The position numbers and the translations under genes were made by a program. This document shows, piece after piece, positions 32,340 to 43,697 of a DNA stretch of 64,000 nt. Below the pieces are notes generated by a model. The model had not been told where the DNA came from, did not search any database, and saw only the letters and a program-made list of their open reading frames with translations. Source of the DNA: Selaginella moellendorffii (lineage: Eukaryota > Streptophyta > Lycopodiopsida > Selaginellales > Selaginellaceae). The stretch covers positions 1,830,213-1,894,212 of the forward strand of contig NW_003314274.1 of the NCBI RefSeq assembly GCF_000143415.4. Direction: 5' to 3'. The stretch's first letter is position 1. The number at the start of each line of letters is the position of its first letter.

Positions 32340-34036
32340 TCACTTACAGTTGCAGCGGACGGGCGTACACTTCTTGCAGCGCGAGAAGCATCCCAGGAAG
32401 GACTTGGTTCGCTCCGAGGGCCAGTGCCAAGTGTTGTAAGACATGGCCTTGCTGGACGAATCGTCGAGCTGCTCCAACGTGTTGACGATCTCTGGGAAGC
32501 CGGGCCTCTTGTCCGGATTAGCGGACCAGCATCTTCGCATCAGCGCGGCCAGTGCGCTTGGACAGTTCTCGGGCACCTCGGGCCGCGCGTCCTAGATAAA
32601 AGGCAAAGAAACTTCGATCAGGGCTGGAAGGAAGAAGACGATGACGACGACTTCGAAGAACAAAAAAGAAGCAAAGAAAAAAAGGCGAGAGCTACACACC
32701 TTGTGAAGAACAGCGTACGCGACTTGCACGGCTTGCATTTCTTGGAAGGGGACTTGGCCGGTGACGAGCTCCCACAGGACGATGCCGAAGCTGTAAACGT
32801 CGACTTTGGTGGAGCACTTGTTCTTGCCGCTGATCATCTCGGGCGCCATCCAGCGGTACGTGCCCACGTCCGCCTTGCCGACGCTGGGGGCGTCCGCCTC
32901 GCACCGCGCGACGCCAAAGTCCGTGATCTTGACGCACATATCGCTGTCCAGGACGAGGTTCTCCGACTTAAGATCGCCGTGGATGACGCGCTGCGAGTGG
33001 ATGTACTCCATCCCCCGCGCGATGTCCATGGCCATGCCCAGCGTCACCTTGAGTGGCAGCGAGCTGGGCTCGTTCTTGTGGAGGAATCCGCGCAGCGAGC
33101 CGCCCGCGAGGTACTCGGTCACGACGCAGTACACGGGTGGCTTCTTGCAAGCCGCGACGAACTGCAATGCAAAAGAACGAAGAAAGTGAGCGAGCGTTCG
33201 CGCAAAGTTGTCACGACCAAAATGCTGCTAGATCATCTTCTTTTCTTCGGGAGAGAAGAAAAGAAGCCATGAATTCTCAGAGAGAGAAAGAAGCCACGAA
33301 TCTCAGCCATGCCACTCGATCGAAAAGGTAAAGAAAATGCCGACAAGCACGAATTCTCGATCAAGAACGCGAGGAGGGGCCAGAGATTTAAGAGAAACGC
33401 TCGTCAAGATCAATCGAAAAGGAAAAAGGAGAAGGAATCGACCTGGACGATGTTACGGTGATGGAGACGCGAGAGCAGCGAGACCTCATGCGCGAATTGC
33501 CTATCCACCATCCGGGACACCTCCTCGTCCTCTTCCGGCTGCCTCATCACCTTGACAGCCACGGCCTTGCCTTTGTAGATCCCGTGATAGAGCCGGCTGT
33601 GCGCTCCCGACGCGAATTTGTGGCCCAGGAACAGCTGCGTCATGTCCACTACCCATTCCTCCGATCGCTCTACCGCCTTGACCTCGCCAATCCCTTCCAG
33701 GTACTGCGACCACGATTCCACGCGCTTGGGGACGAGAGCTCTCCCTGGTGCGTTCCCGTGGACGAATTCCTCCACGGTTCTCGCGGGCGATGCGAAGGGG
33801 GAGCTCCTGTTGCTGGAGGGGAGAGAGTAATCCGACGAGGAATCGATGAACAGCCGCTTCTTGGATATTTCGAGCGGGATTTCTTCGTGAGACCTGGAGC
33901 GCAGCGGCGGCTTACCGATCTTTTGATGCGGGAAGCAAAGATCGGGGATATTTCGAGCGTCGATCCGGTGGCAGACGGAGCGGGAGAAGCTGCAGCGGCC
34001 GAGCCATGCCGATTCCGAGGGATTCTCGCGCGCCAT
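32340..34036 (-). CDS. Raf-like protein kinase, HT1-related, non-RD type
   Basis: This plant group-C MAPKKK (Raf-like) kinase is most like HT1, a kinase of stomatal CO2 signalling. The start at 34036 gives MARENPSE and a serine-rich N-terminus. The kinase begins at LFLGHKFASGAHSRLYHGIY (glycine loop), with the Lys in AVAVKVMRQ, and NIVQ joined across an intron to FVAACKKPPVYCVVTEYLAGG. The catalytic loop reads VIHGDLKSENLVL: glycine replaces the usual arginine of HRD, although the Asp and Asn are kept. ITDFGVARCEAD and GTYRWMAPEMI are intact. The C-terminus is Cys-rich (CFSRCKKCTPVRCNCK). There are three exons. A TTTAGGGCTCTTGG box lies about 190 bp upstream. Confidence 0.9.
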
Positions 34037-34219
34037 CGCCAGAAAAGAATGGAGGAGAAGACGAAGAAGAGGAAAGAAAAGAATCCAACTGCAAGAACAC
34101 GACAGAGGAGTATTCCAATCCCCCTCTCTCACACCGCGCCCTCGCCTTCCTGATCATCCATGTCAATCAGCCTCAAACACATCGTCGCTGAGAGAGAGCC
34201 CCATTCCTCCTCCTCGTCC

Positions 34220-34233
34220 AAGAGCCCTAAACT
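34220..34233 (-). promoter_or_regulatory. TTTAGGGCTCTTGG box upstream of HT1-like gene
   Basis: On the minus strand the box lies about 190 bp before the ATG at 34036, in the sense direction. It shares the core TTTAGGGCTCTT with boxes near 10450 and 58000. Confidence 0.4.
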
Positions 34234-34239
34234 CCTCGC

Positions 34240-36612
34240 TCGCGCTCATATAGATCTCCGCCGTCGCTTGCGCGTATCTCACGGCCAGTGTGGGCCCGCG
34301 CGCCGTCACCGTCGGATGCCCGGCACCAACTGCTGGGATTCCTCCCCTACAAGATCATGTCATGCACGAACCACGCACTAAAAAATCACCGTTATTTTTT
34401 AATACTCCGCTAAACTTTCCTTGCAATAGCCGCGAGCAAGTTGAGCCTTCAAAGATAAGAGAGGAAACATTGCAACTTGTATGTAAAAGTTGTTTTGGTT
34501 GCAACTTGGCTGATCTCACAAAGAAATCCTCCTGGGCATTTGTCGTTGACTTGTTAGGGCTAGTGTTTGATCACGGGCGCCCGCTGCTGGGCTTGTGCCG
34601 GGGGAGTCAAATCTTTCCTGCCCGGGTTTCTTGGATGGATTTCAATGGCATGGAGAAAATATGGAACTCGTGAAATCGCATCTAGCGGGATCGCCTTGGA
34701 CTAAATTAATCTCGTGTATTCTTTTGTGAGAGAGTCAGTCCAGTACGGGGATGTACACGTACGGGTGGGCACGGCTAGTGACAGAGATGGATGGATGGAT
34801 GGAGACCACGCTCTTTTTCTCTTTCGGCCCTAGGGAGGAAAAAATGTGGCGCATCAAGAAGGTGGCGAGTGGTGGTCCATTCCAACACCTTTTGGGGTGC
34901 ATTGGATATTTCCTGGCATATGCAGGGTTGAATTGCATGGAGCTTGATTTGTTGGAATAATCAAAATATTATTCCTATTTTAATGAATATTTTTTTAGTT
35001 AGTTTTATTTTTGGATCTATAATCTTTGTTTGGATATTAGCTACAAATTTGATAATTTAGAATTTAAAATTTTTCAAACCAAAACAATAATCAAGCTGTT
35101 GTTCACCAATCAAAATCATAATGAAGTGGCAATTATATATTTACGCCAAGAAAACTGTGTTTTGAATGTTAGATATCTTCATCTCCAGCAGAAACTTTAA
35201 TTTTCTTATTTTGATTTTTACCAAAATAATAACACATTGCTATATTATGATTTATATAATTCACAAAATAATTATCGTTATGAGTTTTGCCATCTAGCAC
35301 CTCATAATGCTATTATGTTCCATTAATTTGATATTTAAATGTATTAAATTTTAAATTATAATAACATTAAGCTATTAAATGACTATCTAAACTGCAAAGT
35401 GTCTTTATAGAAACTAAATTTATTAAATAATATTATTTTTAAAATTTATAATATTAAATTATAATTATTAGTTATTATTTGTATGATAATTTTTAATAAA
35501 TACTTGGATGATAAATTATAGAATTAATTTAAGAGAGACTTATGGTGAAGGAAAATTGATTCCAAATGATTTCTTTATTAATTTCTGAGACTGTTGAAGT
35601 TCCTAAAATTTATGTATTATTGTTTGCTAATTATTTCAAAGATATATAAATATAGTAACTATTTATCCCAAAGACATTTATAAACCATATTTTAAATAAT
35701 TAAGGTAATAAATTTAATATTTTAAAGCATATTCACTATTGTAATTTTCTATTTATTATGAGTAACATATTTTTAGTAAGTAGCTTAGCCTTGCTAGGTT
35801 TTGTCTAATTCAGATATTCTCTTTTATGTAAAATATATTTTTGTTGTTTAATATTAAAACGAAGAAACTTTTTGAGTATTCACGTGATTATTGTAAAGGT
35901 TGGCTAGTTTCCTATATGTTTTATATGATTTATATGTTTACATTTTGGAAGCTAGAAGAGAATGCAGTGAAGGTATGAGAAAGAGCCCCTCAGGTGGGAA
36001 CATTATCCTATAACAAATTTGAATGTCATTATCCTCGCTTGTGCTCACGACGTTGTGTGTGAATATGAGTTCGGCACCAGCTGGTGCTCTGTTATAAGTC
36101 GCCGATGGATTTAGCCTTGCTAGTAAAAATCGGGCCTGGGACTCCACAAGAAACATTGAATCCACCAAAAGCCACAAACAGTTTTACCCGGGAACATACA
36201 CTACAAGATGGAGGCAATTCCGATCCTGGTGGAGTGCTCATGGAAGACGACACCAGGGACGGTTGAATCATTAAAAAGAAAGTTTTGTCAGTGTTTCTCG
36301 CATTCCGAAGTGTGCAGTCTCGTTGATAAACACCTGGAAAACAGCACATTGAGACACATGAAAACAAGTGGGGCAACGAACTTTGCTCAGACGGATCGTC
36401 TTTCCACCAATTCTAGGGCAAGTAGTCCGCTCCGAGAATCTTTGCGAGCTTGAAATCGTTGATGGCTTTGCACGCTCTAGCCAGCTCGAAAATGTTTTTG
36501 AGTAAATGAACCTAAAGGCTTTATGTATAGATCCGGTCAACAAACATTTGACCATCGTCTTGACTAGCGAGACATTGACTGCTCAATGTTTGGATGGATT
36601 TTTTTTGCACTT
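34240..36612. other. gene-poor stretch with AT-rich island
   Basis: Between the kinase promoter and the MATH-BTB gene no gene is supported. Positions 34960-35930 are extremely AT-rich, with no ORF and no motif I can name; this looks like old repeat DNA. Positions 35938-36600 return to normal composition and hold several short minus-strand ORFs (for example one with RIGGKTIRLSKVRCPTCFHV) that I cannot assign; they may be gene remnants or the 3-prime flank. Confidence 0.5.
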
Positions 36613-38339
36613 TCACGTTTTTTGCCTCACTCTTCTACCATTCACGTCGCCACCGTCGGAGAGTTGGCCCCAAATGTAGCCACCTTTACCACCACTTCCC
36701 ACGAATAAATCTTTCCCTACTCCAGCTACAGTCTTGAGCAGATCAAACAGCAGCACTGGACAGCTCTCGCGGAGATAGTCGTATCCCTCGGATTGCATCA
36801 CGGCTGGAAGCGCGAGTAAGAGATTTAGAAACAATCGGTCGATGAAAAGAGACTAGAAACTTACCCGAGAGATTGTCCGCGGCGTACTTCAGGCACACTC
36901 CTTTGAGCTGGGAAGCGTGGTGGAGCTCCGCGAGAGCCAGCGTTGTCGCCACTGTGTCCACGCTCACGGTCTCGCAGAGCTTGGCCTCGCACAGGAGTCT
37001 CAAGCGATCTAGTCCGTATCTATCGGCGGCTGCTAGCAAGTGCTGGTAGAGGAGAGTCGGGGACGAGGAGGACGAAACTCCCGAGAGCTCGGCCGTGTCA
37101 GGAAGAGCGTCCGTGTACATGAACTGTAGCATTGCCTGCAACAATATCGCAACTCATTCAGTCTAGCTTAGCATCGATCGTCAAGAACGAAAAGAAAGAA
37201 ATAAAGCGTGACTTGCGTACCTTAAAGACTGGAGCTAAAATGTCTTCTACTCGTAGAACATCACTGGTGCGCTCCCGGAGGGGCCCCATAAGCTGCGCCT
37301 TGAAAACAGGAGATCGGGCCGCAAGCACAAGCTTGTGAGCCTTGAACGTCTCCCCGTCCGCGTCAAAGGTGAGATCGGCGCCCTCTCCGCTCTCGAAAAG
37401 AGCTCCAAAGTGCTTACCAATATCCTGCTCCGGTGGCTGGATAGAATAGATCTTTGTGACTTGTGTCCACGACATGACGACGCCAACGGTACACGTTATG
37501 TCAAGGCTGTCGTTGTTCAAATAGTCCGACATCTCCAGCGCCTCTCGCCTAAAGAAACGCTTGTATCCCCTGGAACAGTACGAGAATATAAGAAGGAAAT
37601 TAAACAAATGTGGAAGATCAATTAGGAACATCACTGAGTAAACAACTCGAGAAAGCGCGAGAACAAACACAAACACGCAGGATCGAAAAAAAGGAAGCTT
37701 TTGACACCTCTGTACCATACGAATCCAGAAAGGAAGAACAAAACCTCTATACAAACAGTCACCATCCACGAAAATGATTAAAGAATCTTCACGAGCTACA
37801 AACTCTAGAAACAAACACAAAGCAGAAGTATAAAACTCTCCCAACCAACACAAAGAAACAAAGAACACAAAGAAAGAACCAAGAAATCTTAAACAAGCCC
37901 ACCAAGAAAGAGTAGAGAAAACTTCTACGTACCACATGCTGCCGCGGTACTTCAAAGTGTAGGGACCTCCCTCTAAAGATCGATCAAAATGGCTGTGGAC
38001 TTTGTGCTTGCCTTTCCCACTTTGATCCACCAGCGTGAGCTCAAACAGCGCCCGGACGTCGGTGCCGTCGCTGGCGAGCGCGATGAACACCGAGACGTAA
38101 AGAGAATTGTCCTCGGCGTTCTTCCCATCTGGATAGAAGTAAATCGCCCACTGGTAGCCGCCGACCGTGAAAGTGTTGCTGGCTATATACTTCCCAACGC
38201 CCATGCCTTTGGCCAGCGAATATCCGTTGATCGTAAAATGATGCGACCCATTCTTCGTCTCCGTCACACTACGCGATCTCGAGGGCGTGCTGCTCACAAC
38301 ACCTTCCTGCTGTAATGCCACTGCTGGAGCCCGTGCCAT
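36613..38339 (-). CDS. MATH-BTB protein (BPM-like CUL3 adaptor)
   Basis: BPM proteins recruit substrates to CUL3 ubiquitin ligases through a MATH domain (substrate) and a BTB domain (CUL3). The MATH part starts at [20 protein letters not shown] and includes [11 protein letters not shown] and [18 protein letters not shown], then across intron 1 [12 protein letters not shown] and [13 protein letters not shown]. The BTB part has [40 protein letters not shown] and [16 protein letters not shown]-like end follows ([35 protein letters not shown], then [18 protein letters not shown]). Intron 1 (37932-37570) is 363 bp, a multiple of three, and free of stops in the reading frame. The protein would run to about 410 residues. 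Confidence 0.93.
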
Positions 38340-38981
38340 GGAAATCCAAGCTCATTCTTCCTCCTCCAGCCTCATCGAGATTGATGATTCGCGACGGCGA
38401 CGGCGACGACGAAGAAGTGGAAGAAATCCGAGGAACTCCGCGGAAATATCCTAGGTTACCTTCGGCCGCGGTAGAAGCGAGCGAAATCGCGGCCCCAGCT
38501 GCGAGAATCACCGACGGATCTTGCGATTTTCCGCGGTGCACGGCGCCGATCCGTCCAATCCCTGGCAAATGCCGACCGGCGACTCCCGTGGCGTGGGTCA
38601 GGAATGCGAGTTTCTTTGCGCGGCCGCCATAGCCCTATTTGATTCCGGTCGCCATAGCCGTGCTCATGGATGCATGACCGTGATGATCCACCGTCGATTC
38701 GCTGATACGGACGGTTTAGATTCGAAAGGAATTTGCTTGCATTATTTCTTGTACGACTTATAGGTACGGACGTTTTAGGGCTCTCTTTGTGCCGCACTCT
38801 TTTGTTTGTTCGACCTGTGCGTCTTGCGGCGGTCGCCGCATTCTTTCTCTACCGATTCTCCGCACGGCGCGATCGATCCAATCGCTAGGTCCGAGGAATC
38901 GAGCAATCCAATCGAGGGATCGAGCGAAGATTATGAGGGCGTGGCTACATTCCCAGGGCAAAGATTGGTGAGTAGCGGAGC
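38340..38981. promoter_or_regulatory. divergent promoter of MATH-BTB and SP1-like genes
   Basis: A TTTTAGGGCTCTC box at 38773-38785 (plus strand) lies about 200 bp before the SP1-like ATG. The minus-strand ORF from about 38568 has no known domain and overlaps the BTB 5-prime region. No other gene was seen. Confidence 0.5.
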
Positions 38982-40722
38982 ATGCTACCATGGGGCGGCA
39001 TCACAATGTGCCTGAGCGGTGTGGCGCTCTATTTTCTCAGCCGCAACAGCGGCAGGTACCTTCGATCTTTCTTCTCATCGATCGATTCGCGATTCATAGG
39101 TTTCCATTTTTTGTTCTCCTTACAGAGACGCTGCCACGCTGAAAGCGGTCAGAAGGGTCGATCAATTGAAAGACTTAGGTCTGTAGTCTGGATTTCGTCA
39201 CGACACTTTCTTTGCTTATGGAAAATTTGGTTGTTTTGGCAGCACATTTGCTCGACTCGGCTTGCAAAGCTGTGCCGCTGGTCGTCACTGTCGCGGGTCG
39301 TGTTGGCTCGGAGACGCCGATCGGCTGCGACCATAGCAGCTTGAGGTGTGTCATTTTGGAAGAAACGGTGGGTGCTCCGATTTAATTCTTTTACTTTCCC
39401 GTGGATCGGTTCAGAAGCATTGAGAGTGCGTCGTTGCATTAGGCAGAGCAGCATTTTTTGAAGCACAATGACACCGGCTCCTGGATTCAAGACTCGGCTC
39501 TCATGCTTTCAAACAACAAGGAGGTTCCTTGGTTCTTGGTGAGTGTTTTTTTCCTTGTCTTAAACTATTTTTCCTGCAGGTTACACCTTGTCGAGCGTCT
39601 CACGTTTTAATTGCAGGAGGATGCCAGTGGCCGAGTCTTCATTGTTGGAGCACGGGGAGCTGCTGGCCTGGAACTCACGATCGCTAGTGAGGTTTTTGAA
39701 GAGTCCGGTCGGTCCCTCGTTCGGGGAACTTTGGATTATCTGCAAGGTCTCAAGGTGCCTCGTGCTTTTCGATTTTCTTTCCCGATTGTTTTTTTCACTT
39801 GCTACGCTCTGTCAGATGCTCGGAGTGAAGCGTGTGGAGAGGGTTCTACCGACTGGAACTGCTCTTACAGTTGTTGGAGAAGTAAGTACTCATGGTAGCC
39901 TTAATGGTTTTCTTCAATACAACTTTTAGGCAATCAAAGACGATCAAGGAACGCTGAGAATCCAGAGGCCACATAAAGGACCATTTTACGTTACTCCAAA
40001 AAGCATCGATCAGCTGATCGCGAATCTGGGAAAGTGGTCAAGGTGAGTGTGTGCCATCGTTTGGCAATGTATGAGATTTACAGATGTGTTTTGCAGATGG
40101 TACAAGTACATGTCTTTGGGCTTCACTTTATTCGGTGTTTTCCTTGTGGCCTCACATACCATCAGATATGTCATGGAGAAGCGGAGAAGAGCGGCCTTGA
40201 ACAGAAGGTATTCCTCTAAACTCACAACCTTTCTCGCTTGCCGGACTAACAAAATTAGTTTCTTGCCAGAGTAATGGAAGCTGCTGCACGAAGGCGTGAA
40301 CGGAAAGAGCACGAAGGCAAAGCCCGTCCTCTATTTTGTTTTTTTCTTTTTCTTTGCACTGATTCGTTTGCTTTCTTGTCTGTTATCAGAAGTTGGCGAG
40401 TTTGCCAAGGTGGAAACCGCAACAAAACGAGACGGGCGCCTACCCGACCTATGCGTGATTTGTCTGGAGCAAGAATACAACGCTGTCTTTGTCCCGTAAG
40501 TTCTGTCGCACCTAAAGATCTTTTTTTTTTTTTTTTGCTTTCTCTTCTCTCAAACGGGGGAAAGTGAAGTTTTCTTGGAAGAACTTGTGACTGATTCGCG
40601 TGTCCTGGATTGTTCGCAGATGCGGTCACATGTGTTGTTGCATATCCTGCTCCGCTCAGCTGCAAAATTGCCCATTGTGTCGGCGTCGGATCGAGCAGAT
40701 TGTGAAGACTTACAGGCATTAG
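38982..40722 (+). CDS. SP1: SP1-like (MAPL/MUL1-type) membrane RING E3 ubiquitin ligase
   Basis: In Arabidopsis, SP1 sits in the chloroplast outer envelope and ubiquitinates TOC import components. The start at 38982 gives MLPWGGITMCLSGVALYFL, the first membrane anchor. Next come VVTVAGRVGSETPIGCDHS, EQHFLKHNDTGSWIQDSALM, SNNKEVPWFL, EVFEESGRSLVRGTLDYLQG and MLGVKRVERVLPTGTALTVV, the GIDE/BAM domain. The second anchor is YKYMSLGFTLFGVFLVASHT. The C-terminal C3HC4 RING, LCVICLEQEYNAVFVP joined to CGHMCCCISC and CPLCRRRIEQ, is complete, and the protein ends VKTYRH as in Arabidopsis SP1. About nine short introns occur. Confidence 0.95.
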
Positions 40723-41121
40723 AGTTTGGTGCGCTCGAACGCGAAAGAAGAACGGAAACGAAGGCGAAAAAAAACGAGTTTTTTCTATGGTTTGATTTGG
40801 AGCTTTTGTGTACATACAAACGCCAGTTTGGTTTGAATGTGGAGCGTAAGATTCACGTGTGTGATCCGACGGCCCACATCGAGCTTCCGCACCCCTCCAC
40901 GCGCTGCGGTACAGTGTACGGCTAGTGGACACGTCAGTGGCGGCGAATATTCGCGTGAGATATACCGCGAGAGAAGACTACCCTATACGATGGCGCTCTT
41001 CCTGGAAGGAGAGGCTGTTCGTCGAGTGACGAGGAGGACGACGAGCTGGCGATGCGCCATCGCCGCGGCGAGATTTCGTGAGTAGCGGGGATTTTCGATG
41101 GATCTTGGTTGAATCCGTGGA
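40723..41121. other. gap between SP1-like and U-box genes
   Basis: This gap holds the SP1-like 3-prime flank and the U-box gene 5-prime flank. No domain-bearing ORF was seen. Minus-strand ORFs that continue from here into the U-box gene are shadows of its GC-rich coding sequence. Confidence 0.6.
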
Positions 41122-42447
41122 ATGCAGGCGCGAGTGAGGGCCAGGGAATCGCAGGTCGAGTTCCTGGCGATGGAGACGAGCAGTCAGGGGATTCCAGCTC
41201 CTCCGGAGGATTTTCGGTGCCCGATATCGCTGGAGGTGATGGCCGAGCCGGTGATCTTGTGGACGGGGCAGACGTATGATCGGCAGTCGATCCAGCGATG
41301 GCTCGACTCCGGCCACACGACGTGCCCCAAGACGAAGCAGGAGCTCCACGACGACACACGCCTCATTCCCAACTACGCGCTGCGGAGCTTGATCCAGAGC
41401 TGGGCGGCGGCGAATTCGGTGGAGCTCGCCAGTGGCGGCGGCGGGGGTGGCGGCGGTAGCAAGAGCAAGAAGAGCAGCATTTGCAGCAGCGATTCCTCCT
41501 CCAATCGCGCAAGGAAGGAGGCCGTGGAGGCGCTGGTCAGGGGGATCCTGGCCGCCAATCCCGCGTCCTTGATCCGGGACTCGGTCCGCGAGCTCCGGAT
41601 TCTGGCCAAGGAGAGCAGGACCCAGCGCGCGATGATCTGCGAGGCCGGCGGCGTCGCCAAGCTCCTCGACCTCCTCCTCGGCAAATCCCGGCCAGCCTTT
41701 CCCGACCTCCAGAACGAGATTGAGGAGAACGCGGTGGTGGCGCTCCTCAATCTCTGCGCCGACGACGAGAACAAGGTCGGCCTCGTCGCCGAGGGCGCGG
41801 TGGACGCCATCCTCCACATCCTCTCGCGCCACCACCACCAGGCATCCATCGACACCAGGGCCAGCGCCGCGCTCGCAATCACCAGCCTCGCCATGGTGGA
41901 CGTGAACAAGGCTATCATTGGGCGGCACCCGGGCGCAATGCCGGGCCTGGTCCGGCTGCTTAGCTCGGGCAGTCCGCGCGGTAAGAAGGACGCGGCCATC
42001 GCGCTCTACAGCCTGTGCATGCTGCCCGACAACCGGCGCCGCGCGGTATCCGCCGGCGTCGTGTCCGTGCTGCTGACGGCAGTCGAGAGCGACGCGCGGT
42101 ACTGCGCGGCACACCTTGCGGCACCGCCCGAGGGCGAGGCCGTGCTGGCGCTGCTCGACGTGCTTGCCACGTGTCCGGAAGGGAGGGCGGAGATGAGGCT
42201 CCGGCGGGGCGTGGTGCCCGCGTTGGTGAGGGTGATAGGCGCCGCTGGTGACTCGGCGGTACCACTGAGGGCGCGGGAGAGCTGCGCCGCCGTGCTGTAT
42301 GCCGTGTGCTGCGAGGACGCTACGTGGACGGCCATTGCGCGCGACGCCGGGGCCGCCGCGGTGGCGGGGGAGATGGCGCGCGGACTGAATGGGGAGTGCC
42401 GCGCGGCGCGAAAGGCCGCCAGCCTCGTCCAGCTGCTCAGTGCATAG
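41122..42447 (+). CDS. plant U-box/ARM-repeat E3 ubiquitin ligase
   Basis: This intronless ORF encodes 441 residues. The U-box begins at PEDFRCPISLEVMAEPVILW, followed by TGQTYDRQSIQRWLDSGHTT and CPKTKQEL; this fold binds E2 enzymes without zinc. A glycine-rich linker follows (ASGGGGGGGGSKSKKS). The rest is a series of armadillo repeats, for example ENAVVALLNLCADDENKVGL, ARASAALAITSLAM and GKKDAAIALYSLCMLPDNRR. This arrangement is the PUB class common in plant immune and hormone signalling; the exact member cannot be fixed. An alternative start is the ATG at 41170 (METSSQGIPAPP). Very high GC in the second half explains long antisense ORFs. Confidence 0.93.
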   Translation: MQARVRARESQVEFLAMETSSQGIPAPPEDFRCPISLEVMAEPVILWTGQTYDRQSIQRWLDSGHTTCPKTKQELHDDTRLIPNYALRSLIQSWAAANSVELASGGGGGGGGSKSKKSSICSSDSSSNRARKEAVEALVRGILAANPASLIRDSVRELRILAKESRTQRAMICEAGGVAKLLDLLLGKSRPAFPDLQNEIEENAVVALLNLCADDENKVGLVAEGAVDAILHILSRHHHQASIDTRASAALAITSLAMVDVNKAIIGRHPGAMPGLVRLLSSGSPRGKKDAAIALYSLCMLPDNRRRAVSAGVVSVLLTAVESDARYCAAHLAAPPEGEAVLALLDVLATCPEGRAEMRLRRGVVPALVRVIGAAGDSAVPLRARESCAAVLYAVCCEDATWTAIARDAGAAAVAGEMARGLNGECRAARKAASLVQLLSA

Positions 42448-42688
42448 TGAGCGATCTTCTTCCTCCTATCTTAGTCATAGCTAAATTATTTTTGTTGTAA
42501 CACCATAACTTCTCTTGTTATATAGCCAATGTATGTTGTAAAATGGCCAAAGATCTTGTTTACTCCTGTTTCTTTCGTCTTGGAAGATTTGGATTATCAA
42601 TCGCCACCGCCCCGGATGGTAGTGTTCTTGACAATCTGGAGAAAAGAATTACACGTCAATACGTATCTATTGTCGACAAGAAATCTAG

Positions 42689-43697
42689 TCATGCAAAAAC
42701 ATTGGCATCCGAAGAAGAAGAAGAGATTGCGTAGCGTACCTGTCGGAGCATGTAGTTTTCTCTTTGAAGCGTCGCGTTTTTCTCCTCCAGCTCAGCGTTT
42801 CTAGTTTCCAGATCCTTGGCCTTTTGCTCCAGCTCGACCAAGTAAGCCTTTTTGCGCTCTCGGGCCTGTTGTGCCGACACGCGATTCCTCAGCAACCTGT
42901 TCAAACCACCAGAAAAAAAAGAAAAAAAAAAAGAGATATTTTTCTTAATATGGACATTTCTGGAACTTCTAAAAAGGAAAATTACCTCTTTAGTCGCTTG
43001 CCTTCCTTGTCATTGGAAGAGCCTCCGGATCGCCTTCTCGACGACGAGCTTCCACCGACAAGCTTCTGAGAGCGACCTTTGCTGCTCTTCTCTGGCAGCT
43101 CGGGCACTCGTCTGATGTCCGAGTCGCTATCGTTGCCTTCGTCTGCAATATTCAATCGATCGCGAGTAAACAAGCGAGCAACAGGAGAAAGAAAACGAAA
43201 GACCAACAGTCACGCACCGTCTTTCTTCATATCCGATGAGCCGGAGATGTTCGAAACAGAGGGCCTGTCTGATCCATGCCTCGATGACGAATTCGTCCTG
43301 TTGGACTCGCTCGTCCAATTCCAGGTGATGCTGTTGGTGGCGCTGTTTGGTGGCTCCAAAGGTTGGATTTTTCCGTCGATGACGGGCTTCCAAGCCCCTG
43401 CAAACGACTTGCAGCCGAAATTCGCAATGCTGGCCGCCGCCTGGCTCTCGTATCCAACAGACTCGATATCACACTCAGCTGAAGAAACCAAAACACGGAA
43501 GAAGAGCTCTCATCAGGATCAAGAAACGAATAAAAAAATCTAAACTTCTACTCACCTTTGAGGCTGCTCAAATCATCCACGACCTCGGCATTCTCCGCTG
43601 CTTCACCGCCAATCGAGCCTTTCTTCCGCGACAAATTCTCCACCCTGCCGGGATTGAAACTCGCAACCGGCCTCTTCACCGCGGACGCCGATCGCAT
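42689..43697 (-). CDS. HY5: HY5-like bZIP transcription factor
   Basis: HY5 drives light-responsive genes and is degraded through COP1. The ATG at 43697 begins [17 protein letters not shown]. The third exon has [18 protein letters not shown], matching the COP1-interaction motif (acidic residues followed by VPE). The bZIP reads [20 protein letters not shown], with the basic-region N and R, then the leucine zipper [20 protein letters not shown]. There are four exons. The reading frame closes at 42689 after [20 protein letters not shown], but CAG-GTACGC just after MLRQ looks like a splice donor, so an extra 3-prime exon is possible. The serine-rich second exon (about 110 residues) is longer than in Arabidopsis HY5. 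Confidence 0.88.

Noticed and set aside
32337-33272. 311-codon plus-strand ORF
   Set aside because: It is antisense to the HT1-like kinase exons, which carry all kinase motifs. It shows no domain of its own.
34290-34673. 127-codon plus-strand ORF after the kinase promoter
   Set aside because: No recognisable domain, no clear partner exons, and it enters AT-rich repeat. Chance ORF is more likely.
40978-42114. 378-codon ORF on the minus strand
   Set aside because: It is antisense to the intronless U-box/ARM gene. The high GC at third positions removes stops on the other strand. It has no recognisable domain.
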